A stretch of 20,743 nucleotides of DNA from VMGX01 sp038065915 (GTDB taxonomy: Bacteria > Patescibacteriota > Minisyncoccia > Phycocordibacterales > 21-14-all-36-13), in NCBI GenBank assembly GCA_038065915.1, contig JBBTPZ010000013.1, positions 1 through 20,743 on the forward strand, written 5' to 3'. This document shows, one piece after another, positions 9,597 to 17,064 of this stretch. The position numbers were made by a program, and so were the translations under genes. Every line of letters starts with the position of its first letter. The first letter of the stretch is position 1. Below the pieces are notes generated by a model. The model searched no databases, had not been told where the DNA came from, and worked only from the letters and a program-made list of their open reading frames with translations.

Positions 9597-10760
9597 ATGT
9601 CTCAGCTAAACCAAAAACACAGGTCTATTGTAAACCTAATTGATTGGCCACTTTTTTTGTCTGTGATTCCATTGCTTGGGGCGGGTCTTGTGACGATGTA
9701 CTCGTTTGTGGGCGAGAATCTTTTTTTTGAGAAACAATTGATGTGGATTGGAATATCTCTCATTGTTTTTTTCTTGCTAAGTTTTGTTGATTTTAGATTT
9801 TTGAATAATACGAGTGTCATAGTAGGACTTTTTTCTTTTTCAGTTCTTGTTTTGTTAGGTTTATTTTTATTTGCCACTGTAACAAAAGGCGCACAGAGCT
9901 GGTTTGATTTTGGGAAACTTTCATTTCAACCGTCTGACCCGATAAAACTTGTGGTTATAATTCTCTTGGCAAAATATTTTTCTCGCAGACACATAGAGAT
10001 TGCGAACATAAGACACATTATAATTTCAGGAGCCTACATTTTTGTGGTTGTCGTTTTGGTTTTTTTACAACCCGATTTTGGTTCGGCAATAATAATTTTT
10101 ATGCTTTGGTTGGGGATGGTTTTAGTTTCCGGCCTATCAAAAAAACATTTTCTTTTGGTACTTCTTTTACTCGCCTTAACTTTTTCTTTTCTTTGGTTTT
10201 TTTCTTTAGCTGAATATCAAAAACAAAGAATTTTGACTTTCATTTATCCACTGACAGACATATCTGGGACTGGGTATAACGCCTATCAATCAACAATAGC
10301 TATAGGTTCTGGCGGATTAGTTGGGAAAGGACTTGGTTATGGAACACAATCACGTCTCCAGTTTTTACCCGAATATGAAACCGACTTCGTTTTTGCAGCA
10401 TTTGCAGAAGAATGGGGATTTACAGGAGTATTAATAATATTTTTATTGTATGGAGTTGTTATTTATAGAATAATAAAAATATCTTCGCACGGAGCGACAA
10501 ATTTTGAAGTGCTTTTTGGTTTGGGACTGGCGATACTTTTTTCAAGCCACATTATTGTTCATGTCGGTATGAATATAGGACTTTTGCCAGTAACAGGAAC
10601 AACCACCCCGTTCTTGAGTTATGGCGGAAGTCACTTACTTACAGAATTTATAGGACTTGGAATCTTAATGGGAATGCGTCGTTATTCTCGTGCGATTCAT
10701 AAAGATGATATGAAAAAAGAATTTTTAGGAATGGAAAGAGCGGAAAGCATGCGTGAATGA
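9597..10760 (+). CDS. rodA: SEDS-family peptidoglycan glycosyltransferase, RodA-like
   Basis: RodA and FtsW polymerise lipid II into peptidoglycan strands with a partner class B PBP. The 387-residue product has about ten membrane segments and the family motifs GAQSWFDFGKLSFQPSD, FLQPDFGSA, FLPEYETDFVFAAFAEEWG (the periplasmic loop with the conserved Asp) and PVTGTTTPFLSYGGSHLL. It fits RodA better than FtsW by loop and length, but FtsW cannot be excluded. The QPSE motif reads QPSD, a conservative change. An upstream ATG at 9567 would add ten residues; MSQLNQ at 9597 is preferred because the TTGACT element would then precede the start sensibly. A partner PBP2 is not in the window. The stop codon lies within the 5' arm of a terminator hairpin. 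Confidence 0.9.
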   Translation: MSQLNQKHRSIVNLIDWPLFLSVIPLLGAGLVTMYSFVGENLFFEKQLMWIGISLIVFFLLSFVDFRFLNNTSVIVGLFSFSVLVLLGLFLFATVTKGAQSWFDFGKLSFQPSDPIKLVVIILLAKYFSRRHIEIANIRHIIISGAYIFVVVVLVFLQPDFGSAIIIFMLWLGMVLVSGLSKKHFLLVLLLLALTFSFLWFFSLAEYQKQRILTFIYPLTDISGTGYNAYQSTIAIGSGGLVGKGLGYGTQSRLQFLPEYETDFVFAAFAEEWGFTGVLIIFLLYGVVIYRIIKISSHGATNFEVLFGLGLAILFSSHIIVHVGMNIGLLPVTGTTTPFLSYGGSHLLTEFIGLGILMGMRRYSRAIHKDDMKKEFLGMERAESMRE

Positions 10761-10800
10761 AAATTGTCGTTAAGCGACAATTTTCATTCATAATTGTTTC
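10755..10800 (+). terminator. Gene-end hairpin overlapping the rodA stop, CATAAT type
   Basis: GAATGAAAATTGTCG and CGACAATTTTCATTC form a 15-bp perfect stem; the 5' arm includes the TGA stop. It is followed by ATAATTGTTTC, the first of four similar gene-end structures in this window (others at 17950, 19049 and 19592). Confidence 0.7.
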
Positions 10801-10850
10801 ATTGCTCAACTGTTCAATTGTTGAAAAGTAAAAATCTCAAATCTACAACT

Positions 10851-10874
10851 TTTCTAATTCGCGCGAATTAGAAA
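10851..10874. repeat. 24-bp perfect palindrome
   Basis: TTTCTAATTCGC is followed directly by its reverse complement. It lies about 36 bp upstream of a consensus promoter, so a dyad operator is possible, as is a dispersed repeat. Confidence 0.55.
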
Positions 10875-10909
10875 GCAGGGCTCTATTAAGCCACATTTTA
10901 TTTAAACGC

Positions 10910-10938
10910 TTGACAAAAAAATCTAATTATGCTATCAT
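10910..10938 (+). promoter_or_regulatory. Near-consensus sigma-70 promoter without a downstream gene
   Basis: TTGACA (10910-10915), a 17-bp spacer and TATCAT (10933-10938). It is the best promoter match seen in the window. No plus-strand ORF follows before the oppositely oriented glycosyltransferase gene ends at 11077. Confidence 0.75.
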
Positions 10939-10944
10939 ACAAAT

Positions 10945-11076
10945 AGAAAATAATAGTAGGTTCCTTGAGAACAGTTAGTTAGTTTTTTTAGATTATCGGG
11001 GTAATCTAAAAAAAGGTATGTCTGTCACCGACGAGTGTATCTCATGGGTAGATACAGAAAAACTTATATTGAATGC
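10945..11076 (+). ncRNA. Candidate structured non-coding RNA
   Basis: Downstream of the promoter at 10910 there is about 130 bp without an ORF. It contains a small GTTC/GAAC hairpin near 10961, a 13-bp stem TTTTTTTAGATTA/TAATCTAAAAAAA with loop TCGGGG (10983-11014), and TGTATCT/AGATACA with loop CATGGGT (11036-11056). It matches no RNA family that I can recall (not SRP, tmRNA, RNase P or 6S). The 3' end is undefined because there is no clear plus-strand terminator, so the RNA may run antisense into the convergent glycosyltransferase gene. Alternatively it is a relic of an rRNA-type leader. Confidence 0.45.
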
Positions 11077-12282
11077 TTATGATGTTTTGTAAATCTCAAT
11101 CGTTTTCTTAATCATTTCATCAAAACTAAATTCTTTTTCAATTTTATTTTTTAAATCATAACCCATTTTTCCTCGTAATTCGCTGTCTTTCAGTAATGAC
11201 AATATAGCGTTACTAAAATCATCAGACATTTTTTCTTCATTATTTTTATCAACTAAAATTCCTGTCCTCATGTCTTCAACAATTTCTGATACACCACCAA
11301 TATTTGTTGCTACAACAGGAACACAAGCATCTCCGGATTCGAGCAACACATAAGGAAGGGCTTCTGTTCTTGATGGTAGAAAGAAAATATCAAAGGCGCT
11401 TAAATATTTTGAAGCGTTTTCTATATTTCCAATCAAAAAAATTTCTGTATCCAATTTTTTCTCTTTTATAATCTTTTCAAGCTCCTTTCTTTCTTCTCCT
11501 TCACCAATTACAAAATACACAAAAGATTGTTTTTGTTCTTCAAATTTTTGTGAAAGTTTCTCAATTGTTTTTATTGCGATATCAATTCCTTTATTTTTAT
11601 GAAGCTCCGCGATTGTTCCAATCCAAGCTGTTTTTGAACTCCATAAATTTATATCGGCATTAAATAAATTTGTTTTTTGAAATAAAAATTCACGAGCCTC
11701 ATCACGAGAAAAAAAGCCTAACTCCCTAATTCCGTTATGAATTACGATTATTTTCTTTGAAACAAAAGGTAATACTTTTGTTATTTGTTTTTTTGTATTT
11801 TGAGATACGGCAATTGTTTTATGGCTTAAAATTATTGTGAACCAGTGTAAAATGGCGATTACAATCTTTGAAAATAAATCACGGTCTTCATTAAACGCCC
11901 AGCCGTGTCCTGTAAAGATTATTTTTTTTACTCTAACAACTCGTCCCGCGAACGCACCAAGCCCACCAGCTTTTGATGAGTTTAAATGAATAATGTCCGG
12001 TTTTTCTTTTATAAAAATTTTTAAGAAAGAAAAAAAAGTTTGAATTTCTTTAAACAAATTTACATCTCTTTCCATTTGAGACAATGAAATAACTCTTATT
12101 TTATTTTCAAGAAGTTTTTCTTTAAGCAAACCTTCACCACCAATAATAACAGAAACATCAAACTTATCTTTTGGTAAATTTGTGGCTAGGTCAAATACAT
12201 ATCTCTGGGCTCCACCCCAAACGGCTTTAGTAATTACATATATAATTTTGGTCTTTTTTTCTTTTTTATCCTTATTTTTCAC
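11077..12282 (-). CDS. Glycosyltransferase family 4 (GT-B fold)
   Basis: The 401-residue product has the N-terminal acceptor domain with IIYVITKAVWGGAQRYVFDLA and DIIHLNSSKAGGLGAFAGR, a THGWAF-like stretch (GHGWAFNEDRD), the hinge VIHNGIRE and a C-terminal donor domain with IGTIAELHKNKGIDIAI, VIGEGEERKELEK and PSRTEALPYVLLESGDACVPVVAT. It is a retaining nucleotide-sugar transferase, probably acting on lipid-linked glycan precursors at the inner membrane face. It is divergent from the undecaprenyl-phosphate sugar transferase across a 160-bp intergenic region and could act after it in the same glycan pathway. The exact sugar is unknown. Its 3' end faces the promoter and candidate RNA at 10910-11076. 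Confidence 0.9.
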   Translation of the reverse strand: MKNKDKKEKKTKIIYVITKAVWGGAQRYVFDLATNLPKDKFDVSVIIGGEGLLKEKLLENKIRVISLSQMERDVNLFKEIQTFFSFLKIFIKEKPDIIHLNSSKAGGLGAFAGRVVRVKKIIFTGHGWAFNEDRDLFSKIVIAILHWFTIILSHKTIAVSQNTKKQITKVLPFVSKKIIVIHNGIRELGFFSRDEAREFLFQKTNLFNADINLWSSKTAWIGTIAELHKNKGIDIAIKTIEKLSQKFEEQKQSFVYFVIGEGEERKELEKIIKEKKLDTEIFLIGNIENASKYLSAFDIFFLPSRTEALPYVLLESGDACVPVVATNIGGVSEIVEDMRTGILVDKNNEEKMSDDFSNAILSLLKDSELRGKMGYDLKNKIEKEFSFDEMIKKTIEIYKTS

Positions 12283-12328
12283 AAAGTAAATAATAACACA
12301 AACACAAAATTTTTTTATTTTTACTTTT

Positions 12329-12370
12329 AACTATTCAACCATTTAATTAAATTAGAAAATAGTTTTTTTA
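12329..12370. repeat. Dispersed AT-rich repeat, uninterrupted copy
   Basis: AACTATTCAACCATTTAAT is followed by a TAAATTAGAAA segment and ATAGTTTTTTT. The sequence at 3177-3250 is the same except that a family 1 palindrome (3196-3230) interrupts it. AACTATT and AATAGTT at the ends can pair and are followed by Ts, so it could also be a weak terminator. Confidence 0.65.
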
Positions 12371-12407
12371 TTCTTTTGGTTTAATGATTTTATGTTTTCA
12401 TGCTTTC

Positions 12408-12435
12408 TTGCTTTCTTGTTTTTTTGTTGTATTAT
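12408..12435 (+). promoter_or_regulatory. Promoter for the sugar transferase (near-leaderless)
   Basis: TTGCTT (12408-12413), a 16-bp spacer and TATTAT (12430-12435) lie 8 bp before ATG 12444. This supports MHTPNRK as the true N terminus rather than the in-frame ATG at 12384, which lies upstream of the promoter. Confidence 0.5.
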
Positions 12436-12443
12436 ATTTACAC

Positions 12444-13802
12444 ATGCATACACCCAACAGAAAAGAGCCGATAATATTGCTGTTTGGCGATTTTATTATA
12501 TTTTTTGCATCCCTCTGGATTGCGCTTTTAATTAGGTATTTTAATTTTCCGAACTGGAAGATTTTATCAGAACATTTATCGCCATTCACAATACTTTTTT
12601 TGGTTTGGATTTTTGTATTTTTTATTTTTGGATTGTATGAAAAACACACTCTAATTTTAAAAAATAAACTCCCAAATATTATATTAAACGCGCAAATTAT
12701 GAACAGCGTTATCGCTATGCTGTTTTTTTATTTAATTCCGTATTTTGGTATTACTCCAAAAACTAATCTTTTAATTTATTTAGTAATTTCATTTCTATTG
12801 ATTTCTCTTTGGAGAAATTATGGAATATTTTTATTGGGCGGAACAAAAAAACAAAACGGAATTATTATAGGAAGTGGGGAAGACGTTGATGAACTGGAAA
12901 AGGAAATAAACAACAATGAACGGTACAGCATTAAATTAATTGGTTTAATTGACCCGGATAAAATCAGTAACGAAGAAATGGAAGCAAAAATTTTAGAGTT
13001 TATTCAGAAAACAGATATATCAATTGTGATTGTTGATATGCAAAATAAAAAATTGGAATCAATGTTGTTTGGATTCTATAGTTTAATCTTTTCTTCAAAG
13101 GTGCATTTTGTTGATTTACATAAAATTTACGAGGAAATATTTGACCGCATTCCGATTTCGCTAATAAAACACAGCTGGTTTTTGGAAAATCTTTCTAGTT
13201 ATCCCAAAATGATGTACAACATTTTAAAACGAACTATGGATATAGTGATTTCGTTTATTTTGGGCGTTGTATCACTTGTTTTTTATCCATTTGTAATGCT
13301 CGCTATAAAACTTGATGATGGTGGACCTATATTTATTGAACAGAACAGAATAGGTAAAAGTAATAAAGAAATAAAAATTGTAAAATTTAGAACAATGAAT
13401 AAAGATGATAAAGGGAAACAGTGTTTAAAAACAGGGGAAGATAATAATATAACCAGAGTAGGAAAGATTTTAAGAAAATTAAGAATTGATGAATTACCAC
13501 AACTTTGGAATATTTTAACTGGCGACCTTTCTTTAATTGGACCAAGACCTGAAATGCCCGCCCTTGTGAAAATATATGAAAAAGAAATCCCTTATTACAA
13601 CGCCAGACATCTTATAAAACCGGGACTATCCGGCTGGGCACAACTTTATCAAAACACCCCGCCCAAATTTCAAGCGCAATCTGAACAGACAAAAATAAAA
13701 TTATCATACGATTTATACTACATAAAAAATTGTTCGATTTTTCTTGACCTCAAAGTTGCGCTAAAAACAATAAAAGTTTTGATTTCTCGTTCGGGGATAT
13801 AG
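12444..13802 (+). CDS. Undecaprenyl-phosphate sugar phosphotransferase (polyprenyl-P hexose-1-P transferase)
   Basis: Enzymes of this family start a surface glycan by moving a sugar-1-phosphate from a nucleotide sugar to undecaprenyl phosphate. The 452-residue product has four to five N-terminal membrane segments (about residues 8-140), a Rossmann-like middle (GIIIGSGEDVDELE) and the bacterial sugar transferase domain (PF02397) at about 265-452: KRTMDIVISFILG with a re-entrant hydrophobic helix, GPIFIEQNRIGK, VKFRTM, LRKLRIDELPQLWNILTGD with the catalytic-type Asp-Glu pair, SLIGPRPEMP and PGLSGWAQL. An alternative ATG at 12384 is less likely for promoter reasons. folD follows 13 bp after the stop, so it is probably co-transcribed. 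Substrate sugar unknown. Confidence 0.92.
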   Translation: MHTPNRKEPIILLFGDFIIFFASLWIALLIRYFNFPNWKILSEHLSPFTILFLVWIFVFFIFGLYEKHTLILKNKLPNIILNAQIMNSVIAMLFFYLIPYFGITPKTNLLIYLVISFLLISLWRNYGIFLLGGTKKQNGIIIGSGEDVDELEKEINNNERYSIKLIGLIDPDKISNEEMEAKILEFIQKTDISIVIVDMQNKKLESMLFGFYSLIFSSKVHFVDLHKIYEEIFDRIPISLIKHSWFLENLSSYPKMMYNILKRTMDIVISFILGVVSLVFYPFVMLAIKLDDGGPIFIEQNRIGKSNKEIKIVKFRTMNKDDKGKQCLKTGEDNNITRVGKILRKLRIDELPQLWNILTGDLSLIGPRPEMPALVKIYEKEIPYYNARHLIKPGLSGWAQLYQNTPPKFQAQSEQTKIKLSYDLYYIKNCSIFLDLKVALKTIKVLISRSGI

Positions 13803-13815
13803 AAACAAAAAAACA

Positions 13816-14652
13816 ATGAAGCAAAAAATCAACAAAGCTATAATTGTTGACGGCAAAGAAATTGCGAATGAGATAAAGAATTCCCTCAAAGAAAAAATTT
13901 CTAAACTCGGCAAAAAGTCGAACATTGTTTTTGTTTCTGTCGGTGAAAATTTGGTTACAAATAAATTTGTTAATTTAAAACAAAAATTTGCTGATGAAAT
14001 AGGCGTAGAATCATTTATTAAAAAGTTTTTGGGAGATATTTTAGAAAAAGACCTTAAAAAAGAAGTTAAAAAAATAGTTTTAGATAAAAATATAAACGGA
14101 GTTGTTATACAATTACCGCTACCTTCGCACATAAATTCAGAAACAATTTTAAATTTAATACCAAAAGAAAAAGACCCGGATGTTTTAGGGAAAGACGCTC
14201 TTAATTTTTTTGAAAAAAGAAAATCAGAAATTTTACCACCGGTCGCCGGTGCAGTGATGGAGATTTTTAAAAGATATAAGATAGAGATAGAAAATAAAAA
14301 AATTGTTATTATTGGAAAAGGAAAGTTGGTGGGATTGCCCATATCAATTTGGTTTTCAAATCAAAATATTGAACACATAACTTTAGAAAAAGGAGATGAT
14401 ATTTTAAAACACACAAAAAATGCAGATATAATAATTTCGGGAACGGGCAGTGTAAATTTGATAAAATCAGAGATGATAAAAAACGGTGTAATTCTTATTG
14501 ATTCCGGGACAAGTGAATTAAATGGTCAAATAATGGGAGATATAGATAGAAGTTGTTCAGAAAAAGCGTCCTTATTTTCAACTATTCCAGGAGGAATTGG
14601 TCCAATAACAATAGCCATTTTGTTTAAAAATTTGGTTATGTTACAAAAATAA
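13816..14652 (+). CDS. folD: Bifunctional methylenetetrahydrofolate dehydrogenase/cyclohydrolase
   Basis: FolD interconverts 5,10-methylene-THF and 10-formyl-THF through methenyl-THF, feeding purine and formyl-Met synthesis. At 278 residues the length is normal. Visible motifs are VSVGENLVTNKFVNLKQK (catalytic region), GVVIQLPLPSHIN with the Gln, KDPDVLGKDALNF in place of the usual KDVDG, LPPVAGAVMEIFKRY where most have PCTP, and the dinucleotide-binding IIGKGKLVGLPISIWF with IPGGIGPITIA near the end. The key Lys is present, but the Tyr four residues before it is Phe (FVNLK). The enzyme is therefore a divergent FolD. It follows the sugar transferase by 13 bp. Confidence 0.9.
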   Translation: MKQKINKAIIVDGKEIANEIKNSLKEKISKLGKKSNIVFVSVGENLVTNKFVNLKQKFADEIGVESFIKKFLGDILEKDLKKEVKKIVLDKNINGVVIQLPLPSHINSETILNLIPKEKDPDVLGKDALNFFEKRKSEILPPVAGAVMEIFKRYKIEIENKKIVIIGKGKLVGLPISIWFSNQNIEHITLEKGDDILKHTKNADIIISGTGSVNLIKSEMIKNGVILIDSGTSELNGQIMGDIDRSCSEKASLFSTIPGGIGPITIAILFKNLVMLQK

Positions 14653-14677
14653 AATTTGTAATTTTATTCAAAATCAT

Positions 14678-14683
14678 TATACT
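14678..14683 (+). promoter_or_regulatory. -10 element of secD
   Basis: TATACT ends 11 bp before ATG 14695, and a second AT-rich hexamer TATATA overlaps the start region. No convincing -35 was found. The spacing predicts a leader of only a few bases. Confidence 0.4.
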
Positions 14684-14694
14684 TTTATATAAAT

Positions 14695-16026
14695 ATGTTA
14701 AAGACGCGAATAATAGCAGTAATTTTGTTGGTGGCCGGAATTGGAATCGGTCTTTTTCTATATAATAGTGAAACAAGTCCAACATCAACTTTTCATTTTA
14801 AATTAGGATTAGACCTTGCAAGCGGAACACATTTGGAATATAAGGCAGACACATCCAAACTTAAAAAATCTGATATTTCGAGTTCAATGCAGGCACTTCG
14901 TGATGTTGTAGAAAAAAGAATAAATGTATTTGGAGTTTCTGAACCTATTGTTCAAATTGAAAGTGGAAGTTTTGGAAATTCTGCAGAAAAAAGATTAATA
15001 GTTGAACTCCCGGGTGTTACTGATATTAATAAAGCCATTGCGATGATAGGAAAGACACCTTTGCTTGAATTTAAATTACTTAACAAAAATTATGTTCCAA
15101 CAGAAGAAGAGAAAAAGAATAATATTGTTTCAAAAGACGCTTTTATAGACACAGGATTAACGGGGCGACTTTTAAAGGGTTCACAATTACAGTTTGGTTC
15201 CAAGGCGGGTTTTACGAACGAACCAATCGTTTCTCTAAGTTTTAACAGTGAAGGTACGGACCTTTTTGCAAAAATTACAAAAGAACATATTGGAGAAGTG
15301 TTAGCTATATTTTTGGACGGACAGCCGATTTCACTTCCAGTAATACAACAAGAAATACCAGATGGAAGTGCGCAGATAACTGGAAAATTTACAGCAGAGG
15401 AAGCAAAAGGATTAGTTAGAGATTTAAACCTAGGGGCACTACCGGTGCCCATAGAGTTAATATCTACTAATAGTGTTGGTGCATCTCTCGGTCAAGATGT
15501 TTTAAACAAAGGTGCATATGCTGGTATTATTGGAATGATTTTTGTCTCAATATTTTTGATTCTTGTTTATAGATTACCAGGACTTATTTCAGTTGTGTCC
15601 CTTGCAATGTATGTGATGATTATGTTGGTTTTGTTTAAATTTATTCCAGTCGTTTTAACAGCTGCTGGAATAGCTGGATTCATTTTGTCTTTGGGAGTGG
15701 CAGTTGATGCCAATGTTCTTATTTTTGAAAGAATAAAAGAAGAATTTAATGAAGGAAAAGACAACACAGAAGAAGCAATTAAAAATGGATTTTCAAGAGC
15801 GTGGCTTTCTATTAGAGATAGCAATATTTCTGGCTTAATAACGTCGGTTGTTCTTTTTTGGTTTGGGACCTCTATGGTTAAAGGGTTTGCTCTCGTTCTC
15901 GGAATAGGAGTGTTGGTAAGTATGGTAAGTGCAATTTTAATATCAAGGACATTTTTATTAGCAATTTATAAAAAAAATTCAGGACGATTTTTAAAATTTT
16001 TATTTGGTTCAGGTGTAAAAAATTAA
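14695..16026 (+). CDS. secD: Protein translocase subunit SecD
   Basis: SecD with SecF uses the proton or sodium gradient to help pull proteins through SecYEG. The 443-residue product has the first membrane segment at about 5-23, then the conserved FKLGLDLASGTHLEYKAD, a periplasmic P1-like domain (VVEKRINVFGVSEPIVQ, LIVELPGV), and the head followed by LGALPVPIELISTNSVGASLGQD, then five membrane segments with the D-x-N-type motif ALGVAVDANVLIFERIKEEF (here LGVAVDANVLIFERIKEE) and RTFLLA near the end. It is shorter than the E. coli protein of 615 residues, as in many small genomes. secF starts four bases after the stop. It is an independent unit behind folD with its own -10. Confidence 0.95.
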   Translation: MLKTRIIAVILLVAGIGIGLFLYNSETSPTSTFHFKLGLDLASGTHLEYKADTSKLKKSDISSSMQALRDVVEKRINVFGVSEPIVQIESGSFGNSAEKRLIVELPGVTDINKAIAMIGKTPLLEFKLLNKNYVPTEEEKKNNIVSKDAFIDTGLTGRLLKGSQLQFGSKAGFTNEPIVSLSFNSEGTDLFAKITKEHIGEVLAIFLDGQPISLPVIQQEIPDGSAQITGKFTAEEAKGLVRDLNLGALPVPIELISTNSVGASLGQDVLNKGAYAGIIGMIFVSIFLILVYRLPGLISVVSLAMYVMIMLVLFKFIPVVLTAAGIAGFILSLGVAVDANVLIFERIKEEFNEGKDNTEEAIKNGFSRAWLSIRDSNISGLITSVVLFWFGTSMVKGFALVLGIGVLVSMVSAILISRTFLLAIYKKNSGRFLKFLFGSGVKN

Positions 16027-16029
16027 ATT

Positions 16030-16944
16030 ATGTTTGTAATAAAATATAGAAAAATATTTCTTTCGTTCACAACGATTTTAGTTGTTGCATCATTTGTGCT
16101 TATTTTTATTTGGGGACTTACTCCAGGAATAGATTTTGTTGGCGGTTCAATTTTAGAAGTATCTTATCCAAATGGAAGACCCAATATGACAGAAGTACAA
16201 AATAGGTTGAGTAATTTACCAATAGGAAATTATTCAATTCGTCCAATTGGAGATAATAATTATGTTGCTAGGACTAGATTTTTAAATGAAGACGAAAGAG
16301 TTGCTCTGGTCAATTCTCTTTCTCTGAATGGTTCTGAAAAAGTTGTGGAAGAAAGATTTAATTCCGTAGGTCCTGTGATTGGGGAAGAATTAAAAACTAA
16401 GGCATATATATCAATTGCTCTTGTTATTTTGATGACGATTTTGTTTATAGCCTTTGCTTTTAGAAAAATTTCAAAACCAGTTTCTTCTTGGAAATATGGA
16501 ATTATTGCAATACTATGTCTTTTCCACGACATTTTAATCCCAACAGGGGTTTTTGTTATTTTAGGAAAATTTATGGGAGCAGAAATTGATGTGCTTTTTG
16601 TTACCGCACTTCTTACCATACTTGGTTATTCCATAAGTGATACGATTGTTATTTTTGATAGGATTCGTGAAAATTTGAATTTAAATAGTAAAAGTCATCA
16701 CAGTAAAGAAACTTTTGCGGACATTGTTGGGAAAAGCTTGAGTCAAACATATGTAAGATCTTTTAATATATCTTTTACAGCATTTCTTGTTTTACTTTCT
16801 CTTTATTTGTTTGGAGGAAGTACCACAGAACTTTTTGCTTTAACACTGATTGTTGGAGTTATAGCGGGATCTTACTCGTCAATATTTATTGCTCCAGCAT
16901 TATTACTTGCGCTAAACAAGGAAGAAGTAGCAAAAAAAACATAA
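16030..16944 (+). CDS. secF: Protein translocase subunit SecF
   Basis: SecF completes the SecDF accessory complex. The 304-residue product shows the N-terminal membrane segment, GLTPGIDFVGGSILEVSY, a short periplasmic domain with VGPVIGEELKTKAYIS, and five membrane segments including YGIIAILCLFHDILIPTGVF and LGYSISDTIVIFDRIRENL, the SecF form of the transmembrane ion-relay motif, and QTYVRSFNISFTAFLVLLSLYLFGG. Length and order are normal. It directly follows secD and is followed by a family 1 palindrome and a terminator. Confidence 0.95.
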   Translation: MFVIKYRKIFLSFTTILVVASFVLIFIWGLTPGIDFVGGSILEVSYPNGRPNMTEVQNRLSNLPIGNYSIRPIGDNNYVARTRFLNEDERVALVNSLSLNGSEKVVEERFNSVGPVIGEELKTKAYISIALVILMTILFIAFAFRKISKPVSSWKYGIIAILCLFHDILIPTGVFVILGKFMGAEIDVLFVTALLTILGYSISDTIVIFDRIRENLNLNSKSHHSKETFADIVGKSLSQTYVRSFNISFTAFLVLLSLYLFGGSTTELFALTLIVGVIAGSYSSIFIAPALLLALNKEEVAKKT

Positions 16945-16957
16945 AATCACCAAATCT

Positions 16958-16989
16958 CCCCAGTGAAATATCCTTCGGATTTCACGGGG
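16958..16989. repeat. Dispersed palindrome family 1
   Basis: CCCCAGTGAAAT, a short loop with TCCTTCGG, ATTTCACGGGG. The unpaired A after the four Cs is the family signature. It lies 14 bp after the secF stop. Confidence 0.8.
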
Positions 16990-17017
16990 CAAGCAAAATC
17001 ATAAAAACAAAGAAAAG

Positions 17018-17040
17018 CCACCGACTAGTCGGTGGTTCTT
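17018..17040 (+). terminator. Terminator after secDF
   Basis: CCACCGACTAGTCGGTGG is a perfect 18-bp palindrome preceded by A-rich sequence and followed by TTCTT. It should separate secDF from gpsA. A GTG at 17032 in the gpsA frame lies inside it and is unlikely to be a start. Confidence 0.65.
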
Positions 17041-17048
17041 ATCTCTTG

Positions 17049-17057
17049 TGTTAGAAT
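17049..17057 (+). promoter_or_regulatory. Extended -10 promoter of gpsA (leaderless)
   Basis: TGT-TAGAAT ends 8 bp before ATG 17065, the same layout as at 6849-6857. The hexamer overlaps an in-frame ATG at 17056, which argues for the second ATG as the start. Confidence 0.5.
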
Positions 17058-17064
17058 GGAAACA

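Noticed and set aside
11017..11060. Hammerhead-ribozyme-like core (CCGACGA, a stem, then GAAA)
   Set aside because: The core needs CUGANGA; here the invariant U is C, and neither stem I nor stem III with a cleavage site can be drawn convincingly.
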